A stretch of DNA of 44,988 nucleotides from CAZCCC01 sp964535715 (GCA_964535715.1 CAZHUO010000010.1:1-44988); one strand, 5' to 3'; numbered from the stretch's first letter, positions 24,252-33,408 are shown. Program-made: numbers and translations. Notes: generated by a model from the sequence alone, not told the origin.

Positions 24252-25367
24252 ATGCGAATAGGAATTGATGCCCGAATGTACGGGCCAAAAGCAACGACGG
24301 GCATAGGAAATTATATCAAAAATTTGCTTGATAATATTTTTTTAATTGATAAAAATAACGAATACGTCTTATTCATGAAAGAGCCGTCTTTCAGCCAATT
24401 TAACCCGCCAAATCAAAGGGTTAAAAAAATTAAGGTCGATTTTCCCTGGTACAGTTTTTCTGAACAGATCAAATTTCCTAAAATTTTATTGAAATACAAG
24501 CTTGATTTGGTTCATTTCCCGCAATTTAACATTCCGATTTTTTATCCCAAAAAATTTGTTGTAAGCATTCATGATATAACCCCAAAATTTTTTCCGGGAC
24601 CTAATGTTAAAAAATCATTAATTAGAAAATTTGGCTACCAAGTCGTATTCAATTCTGCAATAAAAAAATCAGCAAAAATAATTACAGTATCAAATCACAC
24701 TAAAAGCCAGCTTATTCAACACTTTAATGCACCAAGAAAAAAAATTGAGGTAACTTATCTTGGCTTTGATAAAAAATTTCAACCGGCTAGAAATGACTCA
24801 ATATCCGAATTGAAAAATAAATACGGCATTACTAAGCCGTTTATTTTTTATGTCGGAGTTTGGCGGGATCATAAAAATTTGCCAAATCTTATTTCAGCTT
24901 TTGATATTTTAAAAAACCGCTACCAGCTTGATATCCAGCTAGTTTTAGGAGGCACGCCTGATAATCGATATTTGGAAATTACAGAAGCAATAAAAAAATC
25001 ACAAAATAATTCAGATATTATCATGCCCGGATTTATCGAGGATGAAAATTTACCGATATTTTATAGCGGCGCAAAAATTTTTGTTTTACCTTCTTTTTGT
25101 GAAGGATTTGGCTTAGTGGCAATTGAATCCTTGGCCTGTGGAACTCCGGTAGCCGCATCTGAATCAACAAGCATTCCAGAAATTCTATCTGATTCAGCTA
25201 TATATTTTAGGCCAAACGATCCAAAAGACATTGCTGAAAAAATCAACCTTATTTTGACCGATGAAAAGCTTTACAAAACTCTTAAAACAAATGGGTTAAG
25301 CCAAATTCAAAGATATAGTTGGCAAGACTGTGCAAAAAAAACATTAATGATTTACCAATCTGTATAA
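24252..25367 (+). CDS. GT4-family glycosyltransferase
   Basis: A 371-residue GT-B glycosyltransferase. It opens with MRIGIDARMYGPKATTGIG (acceptor loop). HDITPKFFPG, VSNHTKSQL, FYVGVWRDHKN and LPSFCEGFGLVAIESLACG follow, the last carrying the E-x7-E nucleotide-sugar site. It is closely similar in plan to the preceding gene, ten bases upstream. Together with the priming transferase, the three GT4 enzymes would build a short oligosaccharide. No Wzx or Wzy gene is present here, though murJ is elsewhere in the window. Confidence 0.9.
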   Translation: MRIGIDARMYGPKATTGIGNYIKNLLDNIFLIDKNNEYVLFMKEPSFSQFNPPNQRVKKIKVDFPWYSFSEQIKFPKILLKYKLDLVHFPQFNIPIFYPKKFVVSIHDITPKFFPGPNVKKSLIRKFGYQVVFNSAIKKSAKIITVSNHTKSQLIQHFNAPRKKIEVTYLGFDKKFQPARNDSISELKNKYGITKPFIFYVGVWRDHKNLPNLISAFDILKNRYQLDIQLVLGGTPDNRYLEITEAIKKSQNNSDIIMPGFIEDENLPIFYSGAKIFVLPSFCEGFGLVAIESLACGTPVAASESTSIPEILSDSAIYFRPNDPKDIAEKINLILTDEKLYKTLKTNGLSQIQRYSWQDCAKKTLMIYQSV

Positions 25368-25380
25368 TTTATGTTATAAT
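25352..25380 (+). promoter_or_regulatory. Promoter for the DUF4012 gene
   Basis: TTACCA at 25352-25357, a 17-base spacer, TATAAT at 25375-25380, overlapping the end of the preceding gene. The predicted start is near 25387. A second weaker pair (TTGATA 25382-25387 and AATAAT 25405-25410) would give a leaderless start at 25415. Confidence 0.5.
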
Positions 25381-25414
25381 ATTGATACACTAATTAATAT
25401 TGTTAATAATTTAA

Positions 25415-28048
25415 ATGCCGAAAAAAACAGACAAAAAAATAGAAACAAATAATTCTCACGAAATGAGCGATTTTTTGAACATGCTAAAAAAAGAGGTAGA
25501 TAAAAACACAATTTATTCTAAAAAAATATCCAATGATAAGCTTGCGGATATTGAAGATACAAGAACATCCGTTATTACAAAAAAAGCTGCTAGAACAAAA
25601 AAAATGGCAAAATCAAAAGCAAATAGTATTAATTGCCTGCATAATAATTTAATTCAGAAAAATGATATTATAAGCCGTAAGACTGAGGAGTCTGACGAAT
25701 TTATTAATTTAAATAAAAAAGATAATAATATCAATGAAAGTATTGCATCAAATATAAGGCCCACTTTTAAAAATCTGGCAAATTTAAAATTTGAACAGGA
25801 TAATTTCATAAAGCAGACAAAATTTTATTCTGCAAAAGTCAATCGGATTCATGTTGATTTTATCAATACATCCAATAATCGTATTTCTTTGCCTGAATCG
25901 GTCTTAAAAAAATTATTTAAGCCGATTGATTTTTTGTTTTCTAAAATTATCATGAAAAAAGCAGACGACCAATATATAAGTTATTACGATGAAAATAATA
26001 AATTCATTTCAACTTTAACGGACGACGGAATTGAAGATATATTTTCTGAACCGAACCGCCCTAAAATCTCTCTATTTTTTACACCAAAAGACATAATAAT
26101 AAAAACCGCTTCATTTGCCTTAATCGCGGCTTTTTTAATAATGCCGCTTGAAGCTCTTACATATTTTCAAGATCTGCAGTCAAGCAAGGATAAAATTTTA
26201 TTGATAACAAATCAGGCAATTGAAAATTTAAAGCTTGCTGAGCAGGCTGCAGTGACAATGGATTTTGATAATGCCAATTTCCAATTTATTGAAGCCCAAG
26301 ATAATTTTAATTTAGCGCAGCAAGAAATTGATAATTTAAGCTTTTTAACTGCGGAAATTATCAAATTGCTGCCAAAAACCGACAGCAATTTTGATGCCGG
26401 GGTTAACTTGCTAAAAGCAGGGGAAATAGTTGCCGAAACCGGCCAAATACTTACAGCTTCCGGAAATCGATTTTTAAAAAGCAAAAATATAGATGACTAC
26501 TATCAGTCATTGGTTGAATTTCAATCCGATTTGGAAATTATAATAAATAAATTTAACGAGGCTGAAAGTAAAATAAAAAATATAAAATCAAGCGATCTGC
26601 CTCAGGAACACCAAAAAACATTTGAAAAAGTCCTTGGATATTTGCCCAAAATCAGCAGCGGCTTGACTGATATTTATACTATAAATAGCGGTTTCTTGAG
26701 AGTTTTAGGAAAAAATCAGTGGCAGCGATATCTGGTCGTTTTTTTGAATAACAACGAACTGCGCGGCGGCGGTGGATTCATGGGCAGCTTTGCCATTTTA
26801 GACATCGATAGGGGAAAAATAAAAAAAATGGATATACCGGCTGGAGGAACTTATGATATCAAAGGTCAGCTTGTACCAAAAGTCATTTCGCCAGATCCTT
26901 TTCACTTAATTAACCCAAGATGGGAATTCCAAGATTCCAATTGGTGGCCGGATTTTCCGACAAATGCCAAAAAAATACAATGGTTTTATCAAAACGCCGG
27001 CGGACCCAGCACTGACGGAGTAATCGCAATTACTTCAACATTGATGGAAAAACTGCTTGAAATTTTTGGACCAATAACAATGACTGAATACGGCCGCGAA
27101 ATTGACAGTGAAAATTTTACCGAAGAAACTCAAAAAATCGTTCAGCTTGAATATGACAAAAAGGAAAATCGCCCAAAACAATTTATAGCCGATTTGGCGC
27201 CTAAATTAATGGAAAGAATATTCAATGCCAGCGGTGAGGAAATGAAAAAAGTTGCAGAGCTATTAAAAGAAAGCTTAAATCAAAAGCATTTAATGGTTTA
27301 TTTCAATAATGAATCCACTGAGAATATTATAAGGAATTTCGGCTGGAGCGGCGAAATAAAAAGAACTGACGGCGACTATCTTAGCGTAGTTCATACAAAT
27401 TTAGCCGGAGGAAAAACCGATGGAGTGATAAAAGAAACAATTGAGCATACCGCGGAAATTCAACCAGACGGCTCAATAATTAATACCGTAAAACTTATCA
27501 GAAAGCATAATGGAATTGCCAAATCGGATATATTTACCGGCGTTCAAAACAACAGTTATGTTCGTTTTTATACTCCAATGGGAAGCTCCTTATTAAGCGC
27601 CGAGGGTTTTCAAAAGCCTTCAGATGATCTTTTTAAAAAACCTCTGCCTGAATATCAAAAAGATGTTGACCTAATATCAATAGAAAGCGATAAAAAAATT
27701 GATGACAAATCAAAAACTGATATCTATAACGAAAGTGGAAAAACGGTTTTTGGCAATTGGCTACAACTTAAGCCTGGAGAAACAAAGGAAGCGGTTATTA
27801 AATACCGACTACCTTTCAAAGTTGCTTTAAAGGGTCAAAATACCTTTTATTACAGTTTTCTTGCTCAAAAGCAACTAGGAAGCTTGGGCAGTGATCTAAG
27901 AAGCAATTTAAAACTTAATGACTCTTTAAAAATATTGGCTAAATTTCCAACTAACTTACCAAGCGAAGAAGCCATTTTATCGTTTTCGGATATTTTAGCC
28001 ACCGACCAATTTTATGGTGCGGTTTTAGTGACAAAAAATTATGAATAA
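25415..28048 (+). CDS. Large membrane-anchored DUF4012 protein
   Basis: An 877-residue protein. Residues 1-225 are polar, Lys-rich and probably cytoplasmic. One membrane segment (about 228-250, ALIAAFLIMPLEAL) is followed by an extracellular helical region (250-430). The DUF4012 domain (about 440-700) has NNELRGGGGFMGSF and the stretch PRWEFQDSNWWPDFP. A beta-rich end follows (DGSIINTVKLIRKHNG). DUF4012 proteins are common in CPR and actinobacterial envelopes and often lie by glycosyltransferases; the fold resembles the LytR-type environment but no catalytic role is proven. Its end overlaps the next gene by eight bases. Confidence 0.85.
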   Translation: MPKKTDKKIETNNSHEMSDFLNMLKKEVDKNTIYSKKISNDKLADIEDTRTSVITKKAARTKKMAKSKANSINCLHNNLIQKNDIISRKTEESDEFINLNKKDNNINESIASNIRPTFKNLANLKFEQDNFIKQTKFYSAKVNRIHVDFINTSNNRISLPESVLKKLFKPIDFLFSKIIMKKADDQYISYYDENNKFISTLTDDGIEDIFSEPNRPKISLFFTPKDIIIKTASFALIAAFLIMPLEALTYFQDLQSSKDKILLITNQAIENLKLAEQAAVTMDFDNANFQFIEAQDNFNLAQQEIDNLSFLTAEIIKLLPKTDSNFDAGVNLLKAGEIVAETGQILTASGNRFLKSKNIDDYYQSLVEFQSDLEIIINKFNEAESKIKNIKSSDLPQEHQKTFEKVLGYLPKISSGLTDIYTINSGFLRVLGKNQWQRYLVVFLNNNELRGGGGFMGSFAILDIDRGKIKKMDIPAGGTYDIKGQLVPKVISPDPFHLINPRWEFQDSNWWPDFPTNAKKIQWFYQNAGGPSTDGVIAITSTLMEKLLEIFGPITMTEYGREIDSENFTEETQKIVQLEYDKKENRPKQFIADLAPKLMERIFNASGEEMKKVAELLKESLNQKHLMVYFNNESTENIIRNFGWSGEIKRTDGDYLSVVHTNLAGGKTDGVIKETIEHTAEIQPDGSIINTVKLIRKHNGIAKSDIFTGVQNNSYVRFYTPMGSSLLSAEGFQKPSDDLFKKPLPEYQKDVDLISIESDKKIDDKSKTDIYNESGKTVFGNWLQLKPGETKEAVIKYRLPFKVALKGQNTFYYSFLAQKQLGSLGSDLRSNLKLNDSLKILAKFPTNLPSEEAILSFSDILATDQFYGAVLVTKNYE

Positions 28049-29927
28049 GGAATCTAAAAGCAATAACGGAAATATTCAAAAAGACCTGATGAATATTTAC
28101 AGCAATAAAGACGGCAGCCTGCCGGATATCTCTCATCTTGAAGTAAAAAGAAAAAGCCGTTTAAAAATATTTTTTTTCGGTTTTTTTATAATAATCTTAA
28201 TTTTAGTCGGAATTGCTTGGTTGGGTTTTTCGCTTTTTAATCCGAATAATAACTCTTCCAATAAGAGCATTGAGATAATAATAAATGGCGAGCAAAATAT
28301 CGCCTCTGGCGATGAAATTACTTATACGATTGAATATAAAAATATTGATAAGGTGGCTTTAAACGATGTCGAGATGATGTTTCGCTATCCCGACGGCTTC
28401 CAATTTATTTCTGCACAACCAGCCGCCTCAAATGAATTTAATACTTCCTGGAAAATCGGCAAGCTGGAAAAAGATGGATTTGGCAAAATTGAAATTAAAG
28501 GAAAATTAATTGGCGAGGTAGGATCAGTTAAAACAATAAATGCAACAGCATCTTTTAGGCCGGAAAATTTCAGCTCAACTTTTAAAGAAACGGGCTTATT
28601 TTCAAGCCAGATTACATCGTCAATTTTAGAAATTAATCTTGAAGGTCCAAATCAAATTTTATTAGAAAAAAAATCCGTATACAAATTAACATACAAGAAT
28701 AATTCTGAACAAGACTTGGAAAATATAAAAATTTTTGTTATTTACCCCGCAAATTTTATTTTTCAGGAATCAAATCCCAAACCTTACAGCAAAGAGGATG
28801 ACGCGAGGAATTTAAATAATCAATGGCTGATAGAAAAACTGAGTAAAAACGAAGAGGGACAGATCGAAATTACCGGCGGATTTATTAATCAGGATTTAGA
28901 ATCTGATAAATGCATAATAATTGCCCAAATTGGTTTTTTTGACAATGAAACAGAAAATTTTTCGCTTCAACAGGAAAAAAAATTGGAGATTGAAATTAAT
29001 GATTCTAAATTGAGCTTAAATTTGATCATTAACGGCTCTTCACAGGATCAACCGATTAATTTTGGACAGACTTTAACTTATTCAATAGTCTATAAAAATT
29101 TAGGGAAAAAGAATTTAGATGAACTCTCCTTCACTATAAATATTGATTCCGATATTTTAGACTGGAAAAGCATCGAAGATAAAAATTCTGGAGTTATCAA
29201 AGATAATACAATTACTTGGAATAAGGATCAAATATCGGAATTTGATTTAATAAGGCCGCTTGATGAAGGTTCGATTGATTTTTCAATCAAAGTAAAAGAA
29301 GCATCTGAGATAAATATAACCGACAATGACCTTCAAATATCAAGCAAAGCCTCAGCAACATTAAATAAAATAGGTGATTTGGATGTTGATGATTATCAAA
29401 TCGAAAGCAATGAGATAAAAGGAAATATAAATACCGACATCCAGCTTAAAACAGAAGGCCGATATTTTGATGATGATAATATTGCGGTTGGCACCGGACC
29501 CTTGCCGCCGGTAGTCGGAGAAAAAACAACATTTAGAATATATTGGAGCTTGGCAAACAGCCTACATGAAGTAACAAATGCCGAAATTTCAACCATTTTA
29601 CCACAAGGCATTGAATGGGAAAATAAATTTTTGGCGAAAGTCGGCAGCTTATCATACAATCAGTCAGATAGAAAAATAAGTTGGAAAATCAATAAAATTC
29701 CGTCAGGCAAGGGTTTTGATGAAATATTTTTATGGTTTGACGTCTCGGTAACGCCGACAAAAGATCAAGCAAAAAAATTATTGATACTTACTGATCAAAC
29801 TGAACTTTTGGCAACTGACAGTGTTAATGAATCGGTGATAAGCAAGTTTGGAAAAGCGATTACTTCAAACCTTGAAGATGACCCAATTGGCGGAGGAAAA
29901 GGATTAGTTGTAGATATTACGGAGTAA
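28041..29927 (+). CDS. Membrane-anchored protein with DUF11-like beta repeats
   Basis: A 628-residue protein with a short cytoplasmic start, one membrane segment (about 41-66) and an extracellular stalk of about four beta-sandwich repeats. Each repeat has a pattern like SGDEITYTIEYKN followed by an LP- or YP-containing strand and a W-I-L strand (for example SWKIGKLEKDGFGKIEI, then QWLIEKLSKNEEGQIEI). This is the layout of DUF11 or COG1361-type S-layer and adhesin repeats. The C-terminus (DDPIGGGKGLVVDITE) has no sorting motif. Its eight-base overlap with the DUF4012 gene suggests the two proteins act together at the surface. Confidence 0.75.
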   Translation: MNKESKSNNGNIQKDLMNIYSNKDGSLPDISHLEVKRKSRLKIFFFGFFIIILILVGIAWLGFSLFNPNNNSSNKSIEIIINGEQNIASGDEITYTIEYKNIDKVALNDVEMMFRYPDGFQFISAQPAASNEFNTSWKIGKLEKDGFGKIEIKGKLIGEVGSVKTINATASFRPENFSSTFKETGLFSSQITSSILEINLEGPNQILLEKKSVYKLTYKNNSEQDLENIKIFVIYPANFIFQESNPKPYSKEDDARNLNNQWLIEKLSKNEEGQIEITGGFINQDLESDKCIIIAQIGFFDNETENFSLQQEKKLEIEINDSKLSLNLIINGSSQDQPINFGQTLTYSIVYKNLGKKNLDELSFTINIDSDILDWKSIEDKNSGVIKDNTITWNKDQISEFDLIRPLDEGSIDFSIKVKEASEINITDNDLQISSKASATLNKIGDLDVDDYQIESNEIKGNINTDIQLKTEGRYFDDDNIAVGTGPLPPVVGEKTTFRIYWSLANSLHEVTNAEISTILPQGIEWENKFLAKVGSLSYNQSDRKISWKINKIPSGKGFDEIFLWFDVSVTPTKDQAKKLLILTDQTELLATDSVNESVISKFGKAITSNLEDDPIGGGKGLVVDITE

Positions 29928-29969
29928 ATATTTAATTGTTAAATTGCTCAATTGTTATATTTTTTATTC

Positions 29970-31058
29970 ATGTTTAAGGTATTAAAAAAATCTGAAAAAT
30001 CCAACGCACGATTGACGAAACTTCAAACGTCCCATGGCACTGTCTTGGGTCCTTTTTTTATGCCGATTGCCACTAAAGGAGCGGTTAAAAATTTGGAGGC
30101 AAATGAATTAAAAGCCCTCGGCGCTCAAATAATTTTATCAAATACCTACCACCTAATGCTTGCGCCTGGCAATGATTTAATTAAAAAGGCCGGTGGATTA
30201 CATAAATTTATTAATTGGGACGAACCAATATTAACTGACTCGGGCGGTTTTCAAGTTTTTTCCTTAGCTAACCTAAGAAAAGTGACAGAAAAAGGAGTAA
30301 ATTTTTCAGACCCCAATAGCGGAAAAAAATATCTGCTAACTCCAAAAACTTCAATAAAAATCCAGCAGGATTTAGGCGTAGATATTGCCATGGCTTTTGA
30401 TGTTGTTGTGGGCTACCCTGCAACAAAAGAAAAGGTCAAAGAAGCAGCCAACAGAACAACTCGCTGGGCAAAATTATGTAAAAATCAGGGTAAAAAATCA
30501 AAAAAGCAGATGCTATTTGGCATTGTTCAGGGTGGAATCTATAAAGATTTGCGTTTAAAATCGGCAAAAGAATTGGTTGAATTGAATTTTGACGGCTACG
30601 CGGTAGGCGGGGTGGCGGTGGGCGAGCCGCGGGAAAAAATGAAAGATATTTTAACCTGGGTTATTCCTCATTTGCCTGAAAATAAGCCAAGATATTTAAT
30701 GGGTCTAGGCAAGCCGGAAGAGATTGTCCAAGCAGTAAAACAGGGGATAGACATGTTTGACTGCGTGATTCCCACCCGCGAAGCTAGGCACGGCAGGCTT
30801 TACCTTTGGTCTTCTAAAAACTATAAGCTAACAGCTAAAAGCTTTTATCACACCATCAACATCACCAATGCCAAATACCGCACTGACCTGTCGCCGATCA
30901 ATCAAACTAATCTAAAACAGTATTCCAAAGCCTACCTGCACCACTTGTTCAAAACCAACGAGCCGCTGGGAATGCGGCTGGCAACGCTTAATAATCTCAA
31001 TTTTTACTTATCCTTAATGTCTGGAATTCGTCAAGCAATTAAGAAAGAAAAACTATGA
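29970..31058 (+). CDS. tgt: tRNA-guanine transglycosylase homologue lacking the zinc site
   Basis: A 362-residue TIM-barrel enzyme of the Tgt family, which exchanges guanine at the wobble position of certain tRNAs for preQ1 or queuine. ATG 29970 is chosen because it begins the conserved opening and a TATATT box (29956-29961) lies eight bases upstream. The active site is kept: D90 in TDSGGFQVFSL, nucleophile D264 in FDCVIPTR, and GYAVGGVAVGEP. The zinc motif CxCxxC...H, normally between the barrel and the C-terminal helices, is absent: the segment reads SPINQTNLKQYSKAYLHHL, about four residues shorter and without cysteine, and the later His is Asn (TLNNLNFY). No queuosine synthesis genes are nearby. 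Confidence 0.88.
   Translation: MFKVLKKSEKSNARLTKLQTSHGTVLGPFFMPIATKGAVKNLEANELKALGAQIILSNTYHLMLAPGNDLIKKAGGLHKFINWDEPILTDSGGFQVFSLANLRKVTEKGVNFSDPNSGKKYLLTPKTSIKIQQDLGVDIAMAFDVVVGYPATKEKVKEAANRTTRWAKLCKNQGKKSKKQMLFGIVQGGIYKDLRLKSAKELVELNFDGYAVGGVAVGEPREKMKDILTWVIPHLPENKPRYLMGLGKPEEIVQAVKQGIDMFDCVIPTREARHGRLYLWSSKNYKLTAKSFYHTINITNAKYRTDLSPINQTNLKQYSKAYLHHLFKTNEPLGMRLATLNNLNFYLSLMSGIRQAIKKEKL
31025..31046 (+). repeat. 22-base direct repeat, copy 1 (end of tgt)
   Basis: Identical over 22 bases to 32481-32502 (core TTCGTCAAGCAATTAAG). This copy encodes part of the tgt C-terminus just before the lipoprotein start codon at 31055. The other copy lies just before a second lipoprotein start at 32511. 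Confidence 0.85.
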
Positions 31059-31360
31059 AAAAGATAATTTTAGTTTTATTAGCTATATTTATTTTAAGCG
31101 GGTGTTCTGTCTTTCAAAAAGAAAATAATGTTGATTATTCCCAGTGTTCAGATTTTTCTACAGTTGAATGTTATAATAACAATAATAAGATCACAGCAGA
31201 AAAAATTTTATGTTCAAAAGATTCTGATTGTTTATCAGAAAAAATGAATATTTTTTGCAGCCCAGGCTATGCAAATATGCTTGAATGTATTGGCGCTAAA
31301 TATTTTTGCGGTGATGATGGGTATTGTAAAGGCTGCGACTGCCCAATTGATATAGAATAA
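31055..31360 (+). CDS. Small cysteine-rich lipoprotein
   Basis: A 101-residue predicted lipoprotein. The signal MKKIILVLLAIFIL ends in lipobox LSGC, with Cys17 the expected lipidated residue. The mature part is polar with ten further cysteines, several in closely spaced patterns (CKGCDC near the end), suggesting disulphides or metal binding. No family recognised. It overlaps tgt by four bases (ATGA) and so is co-translated with it. Confidence 0.65.
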   Translation: MKKIILVLLAIFILSGCSVFQKENNVDYSQCSDFSTVECYNNNNKITAEKILCSKDSDCLSEKMNIFCSPGYANMLECIGAKYFCGDDGYCKGCDCPIDIE

Positions 31361-31423
31361 TTTTTGTTAGTTTTTATTTACTTATTATTCATAAAATTTG
31401 CAAAAAGATAATATAGAATAATT

Positions 31424-32434
31424 ATGACAATTGAAAAATTTTTAAAACCAAATAAGACAAAAATTGCTATTCTTTTATTACTTTTATTAATTTTTTGTTT
31501 TTTCAGCATTTATGCTTTAATAAAAATAAGTTGCGTAGGATTAGTCTGCCCTGAAATAAATAAAAGAATAATAACCGCCAAACAAATAGCCGAAATTGTT
31601 GCTTTTCCTTACAAACTATTTCCAAACATTTTCGGAATAATTATCACCCCTGTTATTTGGTATATTCTGTCCTGTTTATTGGAAAAATGCATCCAAAAAT
31701 TTAATAATAAAACAATAAAATTGCTGTTGATAACAATTACAATTATTATTTTGGCTTCCTTATTCTGTTTTATTAAATATCCTTTTTTAGATAATCCAAA
31801 AACTGCTATTAAATATCACGGCCAGCTGACTGAAAAAGAAATTATATATTTGGATTATCCGAATGACTGCATTTCAAAAATCAAACCAGAATGCCTTAAT
31901 CCTATTGGCGTTGATTTAAAAAACAATAAAAATATTGCTTGGTTTTTTGAAGAAAATTGTTTTGAAAAAAAATGCGAACTTAGGCCAACTTATAGCCTTT
32001 ATTATCCTGAAATAAAAACCATAGAAGAATGTAAAAATATAAATGGTACTACTATAGTAAGTACATCCATTGGCAGAAAAACAGACACTCTTAGTAGATG
32101 CATCGTAACAAGTGATTTAAAAATTGAAAAATCAGAATTGCTAAAATTAAGTCTGCCAGATTTACAAAAATTGACTTTGCCTTTGGTATGCAAAGAAAAA
32201 ATGGCGAAAACTTTCCTTGATCGTTGCCACTCTCAAGGATTAGATTTAAGAAATAACGAAAGAGTAGGATGGATTTTCGGTTGCAACGATGAATGCAACG
32301 GAGATGAATATGTTTTAGCATATACAGATATTGAAAATGAAGCCGAGTGCCAAGAAAAAAAAGGCATTCCTGTCCAAGGATATGGCTGGGTTAGCGGCTA
32401 TTGGTATTGTGCTGTGCCAAATATTCTCGATTAA
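31424..32434 (+). CDS. Membrane protein with duplicated cysteine-rich extracellular domain
   Basis: A 336-residue protein of unknown family. There are three membrane segments (about 14-36, 60-85 and 101-122), then an extracytoplasmic region built of two homologous units: about 140-220 and 255-333. Both contain a motif of type G(V/L)DL(K/R)NN followed by a W-F/I-F strand, then paired Cys, then IE(N/T)..EC and a final Cys. The conserved cysteines imply two or more disulphides per unit. A TAATAT at 31409-31414 lies nine bases before the ATG, consistent with a leaderless start. It lies between two unrelated lipoproteins, in a block that looks accessory. Confidence 0.6.
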   Translation: MTIEKFLKPNKTKIAILLLLLLIFCFFSIYALIKISCVGLVCPEINKRIITAKQIAEIVAFPYKLFPNIFGIIITPVIWYILSCLLEKCIQKFNNKTIKLLLITITIIILASLFCFIKYPFLDNPKTAIKYHGQLTEKEIIYLDYPNDCISKIKPECLNPIGVDLKNNKNIAWFFEENCFEKKCELRPTYSLYYPEIKTIEECKNINGTTIVSTSIGRKTDTLSRCIVTSDLKIEKSELLKLSLPDLQKLTLPLVCKEKMAKTFLDRCHSQGLDLRNNERVGWIFGCNDECNGDEYVLAYTDIENEAECQEKKGIPVQGYGWVSGYWYCAVPNILD

Positions 32435-32480
32435 ACTTAAAATTAAGTAAATTAAATTTTTAATTAACTTTAATGGTAAA

Positions 32481-32502
32481 AATTCGTCAAGCAATTAAGA
32501 AA
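32481..32502 (+). repeat. 22-base direct repeat, copy 2 (before second lipoprotein)
   Basis: A non-coding copy of the tgt 3' end sequence at 31025-31046. The similarity extends loosely on both sides, including the TTTAATG before and the ATGAA start after. It marks a past duplication of the tgt-lipoprotein junction. Confidence 0.85.
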
Positions 32503-32510
32503 AATATTAT

Positions 32511-33032
32511 ATGAAGAAATATTATTTTATCGCCATTTTAATAGCAATCGCTTTATTATCCGGCTGCAATAATAAAAAGAATGAAGCAGAGCTTGACAAT
32601 AATATCATTGTTGAAACAAATAAAAAAAATGTTGTTGTTACTGATGCCGATGTTTTTTCAGTTGAACTAAACGGTTATTTTAAAACATGTGACGATAATA
32701 TTTCAATTTACAAGCTTATTAACAATTCTTGGGAAAAAGTTTTTAAAATCTTGCCGGAAAACGGAATGTATTTTGTTAACGATCAGTTTGTCGACTATTC
32801 AACGTGTGATGCCGTGGTTTGTTCAAAATTACCCAATCCTTTAACTCTAAAACTTATTGAATATAAGGAGATTGGCCAAAAAATGCCGCCAAAAGCAAGC
32901 CGCAGTACTGCTGAATTTTTGCCGGTATTTCAATCTAATCTACTGACTGGTGAAATAAAAATCGACATTCAATATTTTTCCGATGAAAATTGCCAGACTA
33001 AAAAAACTTTTTTTACAGTGATAAATATTTAA
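32511..33032 (+). CDS. Predicted lipoprotein of unknown function
   Basis: A 173-residue lipoprotein: signal MKKYYFIAILIAIALLSGC with the lipidation Cys at residue 19. The mature part is beta-rich with cysteine pairs (FKTC, STCDAVVC, ENC). No known domain recognised. The DNA immediately upstream is a copy of the end of tgt, so this gene's start region was probably made by duplicating the junction that precedes the 31055 lipoprotein. The mature sequences of the two lipoproteins do not look alike. Confidence 0.6.
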   Translation: MKKYYFIAILIAIALLSGCNNKKNEAELDNNIIVETNKKNVVVTDADVFSVELNGYFKTCDDNISIYKLINNSWEKVFKILPENGMYFVNDQFVDYSTCDAVVCSKLPNPLTLKLIEYKEIGQKMPPKASRSTAEFLPVFQSNLLTGEIKIDIQYFSDENCQTKKTFFTVINI

Positions 33033-33045
33033 AATTAAACTTTAT

Positions 33046-33369
33046 ATGCAATTAACATTAGCCCACCAAACCACACAACAAGAAGCAATAAAAAAAATAG
33101 ACAAATACGCCGATGAATTAATGAATAAACACTACAACTGGGTGACAATAATCAATCCAAAAAAAGAATGGGATAATAATATAATCAGATTCTCTTTTAC
33201 CGCCAAAAAAATGTTAATTACAATGGAACTTAAAGGCAACGCCATCATAACAGATACTGAGGTGGTATTTAATTCAGAATTGCCGAATATTATCGAAAGG
33301 TTTGTCTCGGAATATGAAATTAAAGAAAGTATTTCAAAAGAATTTAAAAAAATATTTAATATCAAATAG
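33046..33369 (+). CDS. Polyhydroxyalkanoic acid system (PHA_gran_rgn)-type protein
   Basis: A 107-residue protein matching the small family annotated PHA_gran_rgn in layout: an opening HQTTQQEAIKKIDKYADEL helix, a W...I.FSF strand pair, a middle I-T-D-T-E-V strand, LP (SELPNIIERF) and a closing helix. The family name comes from PHA loci, but members in CPR bacteria occur without PHA genes and their role is unknown. It is cytoplasmic. Start 13 bases after the lipoprotein; a terminator follows. Confidence 0.65.
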   Translation: MQLTLAHQTTQQEAIKKIDKYADELMNKHYNWVTIINPKKEWDNNIIRFSFTAKKMLITMELKGNAIITDTEVVFNSELPNIIERFVSEYEIKESISKEFKKIFNIK

Positions 33370-33379
33370 AAATGAATTT

Positions 33380-33408
33380 AAGGCCTTTTTTTATATAATA
33401 GGCCTTTT
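33380..33408 (+). terminator. Terminator after the PHA_gran_rgn-type gene
   Basis: AAGGCC (33380-33385) and GGCCTT (33401-33406) form a six-base stem around an AT loop, followed by a T run. It closes the tgt-to-33369 block. Confidence 0.65.
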
